Below, in pieces: positions 19,110 to 29,095 of a DNA stretch of 64,000 nt. The DNA is from Jaenimonas drosophilae. Lineage: Eukaryota; Euglenozoa; Kinetoplastea; Trypanosomatida; Trypanosomatidae. The DNA lies in the NCBI GenBank assembly GCA_030849065.1, contig JASAON010001621.1:1-64000 (forward strand), given 5' to 3'. Position 1 is the first letter of the stretch. The number at the start of each line of letters is the position of its first letter. The notes under the pieces are model-generated. The model did no database searches. It was not told where the DNA came from and worked only from the letters and a program-made list of their open reading frames with translations. Made by a program: the position numbers and the translations under genes.

Positions 19110-21941
19110 ATGGGGCTCATCCAAAAACTTTCAGCCGACGTCGTCAACCGCATTGCTGCTGGAGAAGTAGTGCAGCGGCCTTCTGCAGCCTTGAAGGAGC
19201 TCCTCGAAAACGCGCTCGATGCCGGAAGTGGCAGTATCCAAGTATCCGCCGGTGAGGGAGGTTTGCAGAGCCTTGAGGTTAGCGATGATGGAAGTGGAAT
19301 CTTCAAGGACGACCTACCGCTGCTGTGCGAGCGCTACGCCACAAGTAAGTTGCGGTGCTTTGAAGACCTCCAGCAGGTGGCGTCGTTTGGCTTTCGTGGA
19401 GAAGCTCTGGCGTCACTGTCGTATGTCTCACGGGTGACGGTGGTCACGCGTCGACGCGACAGCGATGCGGCGAAGGGCTCCCACGTTGCCTGGCGCTGCC
19501 GCTACATGGATGGCAAGCTTTTGGGGGAGGGAGAGGGCGACGGTGGTGGTGCGCAGGCCTGTGCTGGAAACTTCGGCACCACAATTCGGGCGGAAAAGAT
19601 GTTCTACAATGCAGCGGTGCGTCGACAGGCTATCCGTCCTTCGGAGGAGTGGGGGCGGATTGTGGATGTGGTGGGAAGGTATGCCCTTGCCTTTCCACAT
19701 GTGGCCTTCTCCTGCAAGCGTGAGGGCGGGTCGTCCTCCGCTAGTGCTCAGAGCCTAGCCTTTCCAAGGGACTCGACAGTGCTCAAGAACATTCGCATCA
19801 TGTTTGGCAATGCCGTCGCAAGTCACTTGCGTCTCATCTACTACTACAAGGATCATCAAGGCGATGAAAACAGACCTTTGCTATCCACCTCCACGGTGGA
19901 TTCAGCTCCTGCATCTTGTGAGGTGTCCGTCAAACCTCTCGGCGATGAGGATATACTGACACGTGTCCGCCAATATTCCAACACCCTACGTTCGTCCTCC
20001 GTACATGGGTCTACGGAGGAGGCATATTCCATCGCTGGCTACACAAGCGACGCCACCTTAGCGAATCGAAAGACCTTCTTGTGTGTATTTGTGAACCAGC
20101 GCTTGGTGGAGAGCTCCGCGATTCGCCGTGCGGTTGATTCTGCCTACGCTGCTGCTCTTGCAGGAACAGGGAACAAACCATTCACAGTTCTCTTTCTGAC
20201 TGTTCCCGCTCAACGCGTTGATGTGAATGTGCACCCTACCAAGCAGGAAGTGTGCTTGCTCGATGAAGAGCTCATCTTGGCTCGACTCGTAGAGTTGATT
20301 AGGGGAGCTCTCCTGGCCGCGGCAGGATCACGCCAAATGGATTGGATGAAAATGAGCAGCACTGCAGTGGTTGCGCTGAAAGAATTTGAACGGAAGGGAG
20401 GAGGAGGAGCGGAGGGTGGGAGCGGTTGCCCCCAGATGGAAAGCAGCAGTCTTCCTGTCCTTCGACAGCTCCAGACGGACATGCGCGTCAACGGCAATCA
20501 CGGACTATTGCCTAACCAGTCAGCATCTGTTGTTCCACCTTCCATGACGATTCGTGTGGAGCCACAGAAGGGTGCACTCGATCGCTTCTTCCATTCGCGT
20601 GCTGGAGTGGAGGCGGTCGGTTCTGGTACAGAAGATGCGGCCCCAGTCCCTCTGCCACACAATGACAAGGAACGTTGCGATTGTGAATCATCTGAGGATG
20701 AAAGTGAGAAGCAAGAGGTCGGCTTACTCTCCAAGTCAGGAGTAGAGGCTCACTCAGTGAATACTCTCCCTCCGACGATCACTGGTCTCATTCCTTCAGT
20801 GCCAACAGTTCTCAATCTGGATGAGGAGGAAGAAGAGGACGACGTGATGGGCGACTTCAAAAGGTTTCGTCGTGAGGGACCCGCCTCATCGGCGCCAGGA
20901 GGAGAAGAGTGGGCGGCCGCTCCTGAGTCTCCAAGTCAACAGCAGGACGGTACAACGGCTGACGGCATGGATCTGAATGGCACGGAGGGTATGCGGAGTA
21001 CTCTTGGAGTTTCGTCCATTGTGGAGGTCCCAGAGCTAGAGGACCAGGTGTTAACGAGCGTCGCTGCAATTGCGGAGGAGATTCAGCAATCCAGCAATGC
21101 CACCGCTGAGTTGTTGGTGCGAGAACTGTCCTTTGTGGGGGTTCTTGACAGACACAGCTGCCTTGCTCAGTCTGGAACAAATCTGCTGCTGTTGGATCTT
21201 CGATCGATGGCCAGGGAGGTGGTGTATCAGCGTATCTTTCTCCGCTGGGTTGATCCAACCTTACCGAAAGCTGGGTCAGTGCAGATGCAGCCTCCATTGG
21301 CACTCCAGGAACTGCTGTTTGCCGCTCTTCAGCATGACTCAGATGCAATGACTCCCCACTCTGATGAACTTGCCGCGGTTCTTTGTGAGATGCGTGTTGG
21401 CGGCGGAATGGATGCATGTTCTGACCAGACAGCATGTAGCCTTCCCCCAAAGACAAGTACATACCTTCGTCGACTTTCTCGGCGCCTGTGCCGGTGGCGG
21501 GAGATGCTTGCCGAGTACTACGGAATTGTTCTTTCTTCCGAGGGATTCTTGCTGAAGCTTCCCTACGGAATGAACTCATCATGGCATCCCTTTCTGCGTG
21601 CCGTTCCCCTTCTCATGTGGATGTTGGCGGAGCGAGTGCCTTATCCCAGATCCGGGGATGGGGCGGTAGTGGAGGAAGGCTCTCCACTTTCGGGGGTGGA
21701 AGCCAAGTGCTTCAAGTCAATTGCTGCACACATCTCTGACGTTCTTTACGGACTGCAGACCCCTTCCATTGCTGGGCTGCCCGATGGATCACCCGTGCTT
21801 AGCGATGCAGTGCAGTTTGGGCTACTTCCCTGCCTCCGTAACCAGTCCCTCTTTGCAGCACCTGCTGCCTGGCTTCACGACGGCACCATCCAACCGGTGG
21901 TTTCCGTTGATTCATTGTACAAGGTATTTGAGCGCTGCTGA
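19110..21941 (+). CDS. MLH1: DNA mismatch repair protein MLH1
   Basis: A 943-residue MutL homologue. The N-terminal GHKL ATPase carries all signature elements: VVNRIAAGEVVQRP (about 11-24), KELLENALDAGS with the catalytic Glu and Mg-binding Asn (about 28-39), the DDGSGI loop (about 58-63) and FGFRGEALASL (about 95-105). The VDVNVHPTKQEV segment near 370 ends the transducer domain. The long acidic linker (about 420-690) explains the length relative to human MLH1 (756). The C-terminal domain ends exactly in the sequence VFERC, the conserved last residues of MLH1 that complete the PMS1/PMS2 endonuclease site; this separates it from MLH3 and PMS. It is expected to act in the nucleus as a heterodimer with PMS1. 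Confidence 0.95.
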   Translation: MGLIQKLSADVVNRIAAGEVVQRPSAALKELLENALDAGSGSIQVSAGEGGLQSLEVSDDGSGIFKDDLPLLCERYATSKLRCFEDLQQVASFGFRGEALASLSYVSRVTVVTRRRDSDAAKGSHVAWRCRYMDGKLLGEGEGDGGGAQACAGNFGTTIRAEKMFYNAAVRRQAIRPSEEWGRIVDVVGRYALAFPHVAFSCKREGGSSSASAQSLAFPRDSTVLKNIRIMFGNAVASHLRLIYYYKDHQGDENRPLLSTSTVDSAPASCEVSVKPLGDEDILTRVRQYSNTLRSSSVHGSTEEAYSIAGYTSDATLANRKTFLCVFVNQRLVESSAIRRAVDSAYAAALAGTGNKPFTVLFLTVPAQRVDVNVHPTKQEVCLLDEELILARLVELIRGALLAAAGSRQMDWMKMSSTAVVALKEFERKGGGGAEGGSGCPQMESSSLPVLRQLQTDMRVNGNHGLLPNQSASVVPPSMTIRVEPQKGALDRFFHSRAGVEAVGSGTEDAAPVPLPHNDKERCDCESSEDESEKQEVGLLSKSGVEAHSVNTLPPTITGLIPSVPTVLNLDEEEEEDDVMGDFKRFRREGPASSAPGGEEWAAAPESPSQQQDGTTADGMDLNGTEGMRSTLGVSSIVEVPELEDQVLTSVAAIAEEIQQSSNATAELLVRELSFVGVLDRHSCLAQSGTNLLLLDLRSMAREVVYQRIFLRWVDPTLPKAGSVQMQPPLALQELLFAALQHDSDAMTPHSDELAAVLCEMRVGGGMDACSDQTACSLPPKTSTYLRRLSRRLCRWREMLAEYYGIVLSSEGFLLKLPYGMNSSWHPFLRAVPLLMWMLAERVPYPRSGDGAVVEEGSPLSGVEAKCFKSIAAHISDVLYGLQTPSIAGLPDGSPVLSDAVQFGLLPCLRNQSLFAAPAAWLHDGTIQPVVSVDSLYKVFERC

Positions 21942-22444
21942 TGCGTGTGTGTGCGCGTGTGTGTGTGGGTCTTCTATCACTGAAGCTTCGGCTGGTTGGA
22001 TGGCTAGGGTACCGGCTAAGTCCACTCCGGCAGTTGCTCAATTCACTGTGTCTAACAGAGTATCCCTGCTTCTCACAATGACTGTTAACGATTGGGGTGG
22101 GGTGGGAGAGTGCACATCGCACCCTCTTTCTCTATGTCTGAACACACCAAAAAAAAAAGGTGCACCAGACTTGTGCACATTGACAATTCAGCACTTCTCT
22201 CTCTCTTTTTTTTTGTGAAGGTTCTTGTCAAATTCAGCGCCGTCTTTTTCTCTCAATTAGTGGCGTGTAGTAGAGAGGGATCCGTGCCAACACTTCGGCC
22301 CCACTTCAAACCCAAATTCTCCCTTCACACCCTTCCTTCCCCACGTTCCCCCTCAGCCTTGTGGGGGACGGGGTGAGAGTGAGGGCAACTTCCGATAGTA
22401 GGGGGCTGCTGTCGTACACGCTTAGCAGTGCTTGACATAGCACC
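21942..22444 (+). other. Intergenic region, MLH1 to kinesin
   Basis: A 503-base gap. It starts with a TG/CG-alternating tract (about 21943-21968) that may form a simple repeat in the MLH1 3' UTR. A10 near 22150 and T9 near 22207-22215 follow. The strongest acceptor is the pyrimidine tract 22243-22257 with AG at 22259-22260. No gene is seen. Confidence 0.55.
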
Positions 22445-25400
22445 ATGGCTTCCCCTCAACACCCGACTCGTGAAGCATGCGGGAAGGCGCCAGCCGCGAG
22501 TCGATCTGCAGTAGATCTTCCTGCTTTGGATCTGCGTCTTGCTCTCTCAACCGCTCCCAAGGATTCTCGTTCGACAGGCGCAGTTGCATCTAGCACCTCA
22601 GCACCAACCTTCCGAGGTGGCCAACGTACTCCTGCGCACCAACCCACCAAGGACCGGACTACAGTTTCTCTTCTCTCGCACCCACGTGGTGCTGGGTGGA
22701 CCGGAGGCCACGTGGCAGTCGCAATGCCTCCAAGCGCCCCAGCCGCCCCCATTGTGCATCTTCGAGTCCGCCCTCTCATTCCACGACTTGGGGAGTGTGC
22801 GGAACAACGGCAGGTTTGGTGTGTCGATCATGAGAGTGTTGTAGTGAGGGAGATCGGGAGCCGCCCGACACTCCACGATCATCCTTCGGGGGCATCAGCC
22901 AGTCTCTCTGCCTCTCCGCACCACCCCTCACAAAGCATGCGTCAGCTCGCAACACGCACCTTCCCCGATGCCGACCAGCAGCAGAACTACTCTACCTCAG
23001 CCTCAGTCTCCAGCTTGACAGATGGCTGTGGAACGGGGACTCGTCTCCGTGGACACCAGAGCCCAGGCCTTGCTGCACAGGATGGTCTTGGCTCATCCTC
23101 ATCTCGATGCTCTGGGGTTGACCAGGATCATGACGAGTTAGAGGAGGGCCTTCATGACGAGGCACACCCGCCTCATTCCTCCTCCGTCAATCAACCTGAG
23201 AACTCAAACCCCGTGGCCAGCCCTCAGAGTTCCGGTGAGGGTGCCTCAAATCCCCTTTCACCCACTCAAGTGACACATTCAACTGAAGCGGCTGACGGTA
23301 CCAAGTTGGAGTGGGCAAGACATACCCACCATCGTTCCGCTTCAAGTCCCCGACCAATAAGCTGTAGCAGCACGTCCCCCTGTGAGGCTTCTGACTTGGA
23401 TGCAAAAATCGAGCCTCCCTCCTCACCCTTGGCTGCACCGGTTCTTCTGGAGGATACACGTTCCGTGGAGCAGCAGTTTCGCTGTGATTGTGTGCATGAT
23501 GACCAGGTAACTCAGGAAGAAGTGTTTGAGGAGAGCGTGGTGCACTTCGCGGATGAGGCGTTGCTGGGACAGAACATTGCCATCCTCTGTCATGGAGCGA
23601 CGGGCAGTGGTAAAACCTACACCATGATGGGGAGTCGCACACATGGAGGCGAACGGGAAGTTGTGGCTGACGCTGGTCCTTTCCCAGAACCCCACCCCAC
23701 GAACAACCTTTCGTCTGGTCGAGGCGGCAGGCGGAGAGCTGCAGCCGTGCCTCCATCTGCTGCGGACCAGGTCGTTGGTGAGGCCCCCGGTGATGACGGG
23801 GATGAGGAGGGTGACTGGCCATCTGTGGAAGAGCTCCTATCTTCCAAGGAGGTGGACATCGACTCTTCTACCGACGAGGACGATGTTAGGACTTTTCGCA
23901 GCTCCGAGATGGGCATTCTTCCGCGGCTAGTCCAAGTGCTCCTTGAACGTTGTGGAGAACGAGTGGTTCTGCGCCATCGCGAGGAAGGCCTTGTAAAGTC
24001 TAGTGGCAGCTACGGAAGCACAACACCACGGAGCGTTCGTTCATCGGTTCGCAAGGGAGGTGAGCCGACAAACGCGGCAACCCCCCCATCACAGGCTGCC
24101 ACCACCCCCACAACGACCCTCACCTTGCGTGAGCTCACTCTGTTTGGGGTGGAGGTCTACATGGACGAGGTCTATGATCTCATGGATCCAGGGAAACGCA
24201 AGCTCTCAAGCTTTCCAGAAACTGGAGGCTTGGAAGGGCTCTGCACTCGCTTGATCCACGCGCGCGAGGAGGCGGAGGCAGGACTCAAGAGTGCCAGGAG
24301 GGCAAGCCGGGGGCTTAGTCCGCAAGGTTCTCGCGGGGCTGGGACGTCTGTAGTGGGTGGTGGCGGAATACCCATTCGATCTACCCGCGATGTCTACCAG
24401 GCCTACGCTCTTGCCTGCCAAAACCGCATCACAGCGAGCCCAGAGATGCATGAGCACGACAGCACCTCCCGTTCTCACGCCGTGTTCCTGCTGCAGCTGG
24501 GCTTTGACTTGTGTGATGCCCGTCGAAACGGCGCAAAGCCCCTGGTGCAGCGCGTGCGGTCCTACGCCGTGATGGTGGACCTTGCTGGGTGTGAGCGGCA
24601 AAAGGTGAGTAGAGAGGGTGGTGAGGCGAGGCGGGAGGCACGGTCCATTCATCAGAGTCTCTCTGCATTATCCTCAGTCGTGCAGGCCCTCATGCAGCGG
24701 TCCAAAACGGTGCCCTACCGCGACGCCAAGCTTACCCGACTACTGCGGCCCTGTCTTGAAGGAGGTCATGTGCTGGTGTTGATTCACCTATCACCCTGCT
24801 CTGCACAGGAAACACAACAAAGCCTTCGATTTGCGGATCATATTCATCAAACCCGACCAGCATCCTGTGGCGGCTCTACGACGAAGGAGCTCCAGAGCAT
24901 CTTTGACGAGCTTGTGGATCCAACACTGGGCCAACAGGAGGAAGAGTATCGTCAGTCCGAGGATCTGTTTGCCAAACTCTGTGTTGAGGTGCGACTTGCG
25001 CACATGACACGGTTTCCCGGCTATATTTCACACTCAGCTGGTTCTTCCTCGTCGTCCGATGAGGAGGCGGGTGGGGCATCTCCGTCGTCGGACTCAAAGG
25101 ACGAGTCCACGGTTGCCGCCATTAGTCGCCATGAACATGAGGGTGGTGTGCTCGAAGATCCCTCCTCGCCGTCTACGCTGCGGACCTTCCTCACCCGAAC
25201 TCTTGTGGAGCGGCACAATGCCCCGCTCCGACGACGAGAGCAACGAAGCATGCAAAAGGCTCGTCAACGAATTGAAGTTGAGAAGCGACGTCGTGTGGAG
25301 CAAGCGACGCAGCGCATGCAGCATGTACTTCAACAGGCACGGAATTCCATTGAGGAGCTTCAGTGGGTCAACACGCGGCTGTCCACGGAGAAGAACGCAC

Positions 25401-28400
25401 CTGTCCCTCAGGATCCGTACTCACTCGAGCTGTCCAAGCAGCTGAAGGAGACCACGGAAGATATGAGCCGAAACGCACGCGAGCGGTGGTCGCTCTCGAC
25501 CATCGTTTCATCCTTGAAGCAACGTTTGGCCGTCCAGGATGAGCTGGAGCTCTCGCTGGATGCCGAAATTGAAGAGCTCCCCAGCGTACACGGTCGCGGA
25601 ACCGATGGTGAGCGCTCACTTGCCGCTTCCATCACCCAGCCATCTTCATCGACTGGTGGGGAGGAGCGGCCTGATGCAGAGTTGCGGGATATCTGCCGTC
25701 AGCAGGCGCAACTGGCGAAGGAGATGTCCAGTCTACGGCTTGAGGCGGTGTGCTTCGGGATGGGTGATGGAATCTGGGAAGGGCTCTGGGCTCGCGTCAT
25801 GCGACATGAACTACTAACGGCGATGTGGGTTGAGCGAGCGCTCATGGAGGATATCGTGCTGGACCCCATTGGATTGCAATTCATGTTCCAGCTTGGTGGC
25901 CTCCCTGTCGCTGGCCGGTGCTCGGCGACGGAGCGGCAGCTCCGCTCGCGAGTGTCCAGCTACCTGACGCAAGGGTCGGCCCAAGCTCAGCCCCCGCGTT
26001 CATCCCGCGGAAAGCGAGACAAGACCGAGCCACCCGCCATATCGCTACCGCCGGCATTTCGGCTGGACGGCGCCGATGCCCACGACGACGACCACCACCC
26101 CACCTCTACCAAATCGGCAGAGCCGCGTTCCAGCGACCGAGGACCAGTGGCGCTTGCGACGGCTAACGGTGGTGAGTTGCTGCGGCAGCCGATACGGCCA
26201 AGTGGGCTCCGTCTGACTGAGGTGTACGGGGATGAGGAGCAGCTCCAGCGGGCAGCCTTCCGCCGCCTCACGGAGGAGGGCCTTCCTTGCGAAATTTGCT
26301 GTGTCGGGGACACCTTCGACGCGGTTCTCTCCCAGTTTCTGTGCCCCACCTCCTCGAAGGAGGAGACCGATGAGGGAGGGGATCGACGAGATGAGTGGCC
26401 CTCCCCATCACAGCCACCGACCAGTGCCCGAATGAACTACCACAGCCCCTCACCAAACGCCACTGCCTCTGCCACCTCTCCAAACTCTGCTGCACCAACG
26501 CTGATGACCTCGCGTTGGGGCCGTCTTCGACTCCAGCGACCGACCAAGCCGCAGGATTCCTTCACCTTGGACCTTGTGTATTGCGCTCACGGCGTCCCCC
26601 TGGCAACCCCCACAACAACTTCCAACAATGGGGTTGAAGGGGCAGTGCAGGACAAGACCCTGAGCCAAGGCGTTCCCTCGAGCAAGGCGACGTCACCGAC
26701 AGCAGAGCAGAAGGAACGACGGCTCTTTTCAATCCCTCTCTTTGAATCCGACCTAGCGCTGCACGCGCATGTACTCGAAACTGGAACAACGACAGCGTCT
26801 CCAGTGCCGCCATCTCACGACGATGATGTGGGGGCGGGGGCTCCTATTCGCCGTCGTCGCGAGAACTGTGCGCAGGTGGCGCTTGAGCTCCGTGGCATCC
26901 CCACCTCCGCCAAGACCCCCTCAGTTACAACTCCGCGGAGGGTAGCTGGCTCCGCTCGGGGAGGCGCCGACGTGGACGCGCCGGTGCTGGGGACAGTGGG
27001 CGAGGAAGCTTCCCCCATGATCCCCAACCCGGCGTCAAAGGATGTGGTTCTGGCAAAGCGTCTTCGAGGAGGTGGGGAGCTCCTTCTTCCGTGTTCCTGC
27101 ATCTGGCCAAGCAAAGGCTCTTGCACCATCCTTGTGCGCTTCCCATCCCCAGCCTTTGCTGAAGCTACCCGACTTGAGAGCATTGAAGTACTCATCGCTG
27201 GTTTGTGCAGCATCATGCCGCCTGTGGTGGGTATTCCTTCCATGCCAACCTCCCCACAACGGGGTAGGCTCTACGCCGCCGCCTTTGCTCCACCAACTCC
27301 TGCCCCAGGCACCATCTCAACCGGAGCTTCCAACGCCTCTAGCAATGCTGGCCTACGAGAGAGACAGATTGGTGCTCGACCTTGCGTGGCCGCCCCCTAC
27401 GCCCACATTCCCTACGTTCTTCTCGGCCCAAGCCCTTCTGATCCATCGACTGTGTCCTACATGCGGCGCAGCATTAGCGCCTCCCCCGAGGCACCCTACG
27501 CGGAGTCAGAGGAGTGTACGGAATCCAACAGCAGTGTTGCACGGGCGACGGTTTCTCGACAGAGTAGCGGGCTCCAGGGCGGTGGCTCCATCTCGAGTTG
27601 CGACCAAAGCGTTCTGGGAAGTACGGCTGGAACAGGAGCCTTTCACCGAGGCGCTTCCTTGCACGTCACCTTCTACTTCCCCGGCAGTCTCCAGCAACCT
27701 CCTCGTGCACCATCTGCGTCAGAGGGAGGAGTGCGGACGGAGATGGAGGAACACCCTCTTCATGGCTCTCCCCTCCCCTTGGACCCAAGTGACGCCTCTA
27801 GCCACAGCGGTGGACCACGCGGAAGCACCGTGTCGTCTGCTGGACGGAGCACAGCGCAGTACGCACCCCCACCCCAACCCCCCTCTTCCCAACCATCCTC
27901 TCGATGGGCGACTGAGGATCGTCCCTGCTGCATCCCTGAGGATGCCGGCACCCTTCGAAGTATCCACACCGCGACCCAAATTCTGCAACAGCTTCAGTCC
28001 GTAACGATTGGCTGTCCCGCCCCGGCAACAACAACAACAGGACGACGGCATGGGAGTGAGCGTGGGCGGGCGGTAGACGAGGAGCTGGCCATTCAAGCTG
28101 TTAGCCGCCGCTTGCAGCAGCTTCAGGGCTTCCGTCGCAATGTTCGTGCACTGGTGAAGCAACAAATCTACGACGCCGAAGACATTCAAGGAGAGGTAAC
28201 GAACACTTCTGCGATGAATGAGGTCCACCGTGGTGAGCATCTCCGTTCCATTCAGCGCGAGGCTCGCACAGCGGTTGGCCTGGCCCTCCCTGTTCCTGGA
28301 GGAGAGGCAAGCACACTGAGCCGTCGTGATGCGAGCACCAGCTTTTACTCCCCCGAGGTGAGTTGCGCCGCACTTCCTTGCCCCTTGGCGGGCCTGACCG

Positions 28401-28810
28401 TTGCCCAAGGGCGGAGCATCTGTGGCAGCGCTGTGCCATGGACGATTTGGCAGTGGGCCCACCGCTGGCCCCTCATTTCTTCCTGCTATCGCAACTGGGG
28501 CTTGCCCTCCGTTTCTCTATCGCCATCACCACCAGGTCTGCACGCCAGTAGCGCACCTCCATGGAGGGGCGTAGATGGATCTCCTCTAGCTACTCCCAAC
28601 CTCAGTGGCATTCCACGTAGTCCGCCGTGGTCCGCTGCCCCCGGGCAGATGGATGATTCAGATAGTTCCGAAGAGGCCTACGGTCTTGGCCATGGGAGCT
28701 GGATGGACGAAACCCTCGCAGCCAACCACGCCTCACCAAAGACGGTGTGGCTCCCTGAGATTCAGTTCGCCCCCACGCCACTCTTCCTGCGGCCACCTGG
28801 TGGGACGTAA
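22445..28810 (+). CDS. Giant divergent kinesin with insertion-rich motor domain
   Basis: A 2121-residue kinesin-superfamily protein. Motor landmarks in order: first strand VHLRVRPL (about 104-111), P-loop GATGSGKT (385-392), GILPR (about 490), switch I STSRSH (about 672), switch II DLAGCE (about 712), and YRDAKLTRLLRPCLEGG (about 755), a standard kinesin helix-4/5 region. The motor is therefore near the N-terminus but stretched: about 280 residues separate the first strand from the P-loop against about 75 in conventional kinesin, and about 100 separate the P-loop from GILPR against about 20-25. A short coiled coil (about 925-1045) follows. The remainder is Ser/Pro/Gly-rich with few recognisable domains. 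The ATP-site residues look intact. The kinesin family cannot be assigned. Confidence 0.9.
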   Translation: MASPQHPTREACGKAPAASRSAVDLPALDLRLALSTAPKDSRSTGAVASSTSAPTFRGGQRTPAHQPTKDRTTVSLLSHPRGAGWTGGHVAVAMPPSAPAAPIVHLRVRPLIPRLGECAEQRQVWCVDHESVVVREIGSRPTLHDHPSGASASLSASPHHPSQSMRQLATRTFPDADQQQNYSTSASVSSLTDGCGTGTRLRGHQSPGLAAQDGLGSSSSRCSGVDQDHDELEEGLHDEAHPPHSSSVNQPENSNPVASPQSSGEGASNPLSPTQVTHSTEAADGTKLEWARHTHHRSASSPRPISCSSTSPCEASDLDAKIEPPSSPLAAPVLLEDTRSVEQQFRCDCVHDDQVTQEEVFEESVVHFADEALLGQNIAILCHGATGSGKTYTMMGSRTHGGEREVVADAGPFPEPHPTNNLSSGRGGRRRAAAVPPSAADQVVGEAPGDDGDEEGDWPSVEELLSSKEVDIDSSTDEDDVRTFRSSEMGILPRLVQVLLERCGERVVLRHREEGLVKSSGSYGSTTPRSVRSSVRKGGEPTNAATPPSQAATTPTTTLTLRELTLFGVEVYMDEVYDLMDPGKRKLSSFPETGGLEGLCTRLIHAREEAEAGLKSARRASRGLSPQGSRGAGTSVVGGGGIPIRSTRDVYQAYALACQNRITASPEMHEHDSTSRSHAVFLLQLGFDLCDARRNGAKPLVQRVRSYAVMVDLAGCERQKVSREGGEARREARSIHQSLSALSSVVQALMQRSKTVPYRDAKLTRLLRPCLEGGHVLVLIHLSPCSAQETQQSLRFADHIHQTRPASCGGSTTKELQSIFDELVDPTLGQQEEEYRQSEDLFAKLCVEVRLAHMTRFPGYISHSAGSSSSSDEEAGGASPSSDSKDESTVAAISRHEHEGGVLEDPSSPSTLRTFLTRTLVERHNAPLRRREQRSMQKARQRIEVEKRRRVEQATQRMQHVLQQARNSIEELQWVNTRLSTEKNAPVPQDPYSLELSKQLKETTEDMSRNARERWSLSTIVSSLKQRLAVQDELELSLDAEIEELPSVHGRGTDGERSLAASITQPSSSTGGEERPDAELRDICRQQAQLAKEMSSLRLEAVCFGMGDGIWEGLWARVMRHELLTAMWVERALMEDIVLDPIGLQFMFQLGGLPVAGRCSATERQLRSRVSSYLTQGSAQAQPPRSSRGKRDKTEPPAISLPPAFRLDGADAHDDDHHPTSTKSAEPRSSDRGPVALATANGGELLRQPIRPSGLRLTEVYGDEEQLQRAAFRRLTEEGLPCEICCVGDTFDAVLSQFLCPTSSKEETDEGGDRRDEWPSPSQPPTSARMNYHSPSPNATASATSPNSAAPTLMTSRWGRLRLQRPTKPQDSFTLDLVYCAHGVPLATPTTTSNNGVEGAVQDKTLSQGVPSSKATSPTAEQKERRLFSIPLFESDLALHAHVLETGTTTASPVPPSHDDDVGAGAPIRRRRENCAQVALELRGIPTSAKTPSVTTPRRVAGSARGGADVDAPVLGTVGEEASPMIPNPASKDVVLAKRLRGGGELLLPCSCIWPSKGSCTILVRFPSPAFAEATRLESIEVLIAGLCSIMPPVVGIPSMPTSPQRGRLYAAAFAPPTPAPGTISTGASNASSNAGLRERQIGARPCVAAPYAHIPYVLLGPSPSDPSTVSYMRRSISASPEAPYAESEECTESNSSVARATVSRQSSGLQGGGSISSCDQSVLGSTAGTGAFHRGASLHVTFYFPGSLQQPPRAPSASEGGVRTEMEEHPLHGSPLPLDPSDASSHSGGPRGSTVSSAGRSTAQYAPPPQPPSSQPSSRWATEDRPCCIPEDAGTLRSIHTATQILQQLQSVTIGCPAPATTTTGRRHGSERGRAVDEELAIQAVSRRLQQLQGFRRNVRALVKQQIYDAEDIQGEVTNTSAMNEVHRGEHLRSIQREARTAVGLALPVPGGEASTLSRRDASTSFYSPEVSCAALPCPLAGLTVAQGRSICGSAVPWTIWQWAHRWPLISSCYRNWGLPSVSLSPSPPGLHASSAPPWRGVDGSPLATPNLSGIPRSPPWSAAPGQMDDSDSSEEAYGLGHGSWMDETLAANHASPKTVWLPEIQFAPTPLFLRPPGGT

Positions 28811-29095
28811 TACGTGTCGAGAGGAGTTGTGTAGAGAGGTGCAGTTTTTGGACCGAGTCAGTGAAAACGACTACCCTTCCTCTTGCGTTCCTCTTCTCAC
28901 ATATTTGTGATTACACCCCCCAAAAAACAACAACAACAAACAGCAAACAACAAACAACAACACAAAAAAGTTTGTGTAATCTTTCCTTGACCTTCCAGTG
29001 CGATGCCTCTGCAGCCTTGAGCCCCACCTATGCTTCTACCTTTCCCTCTTTCGCTACCAACCACCACACCACATCACCTAGGTAGCGCAGTACTG
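28811..29095 (+). other. Intergenic region with CAA-rich tract
   Basis: A 285-base gap. Bases 28922-28970 are almost pure A/C (repeated CAA and CAAA units). The pyrimidine-rich stretch 29033-29080 ends with acceptor AGs at 29082 and 29089, just before the ATG at 29096. Confidence 0.55.

Noticed and set aside
27719..28462. Minus-strand frame of 247 codons inside the kinesin gene
   Set aside because: It lies fully within the kinesin coding region in a GC-rich low-complexity part and has no start context or domain.
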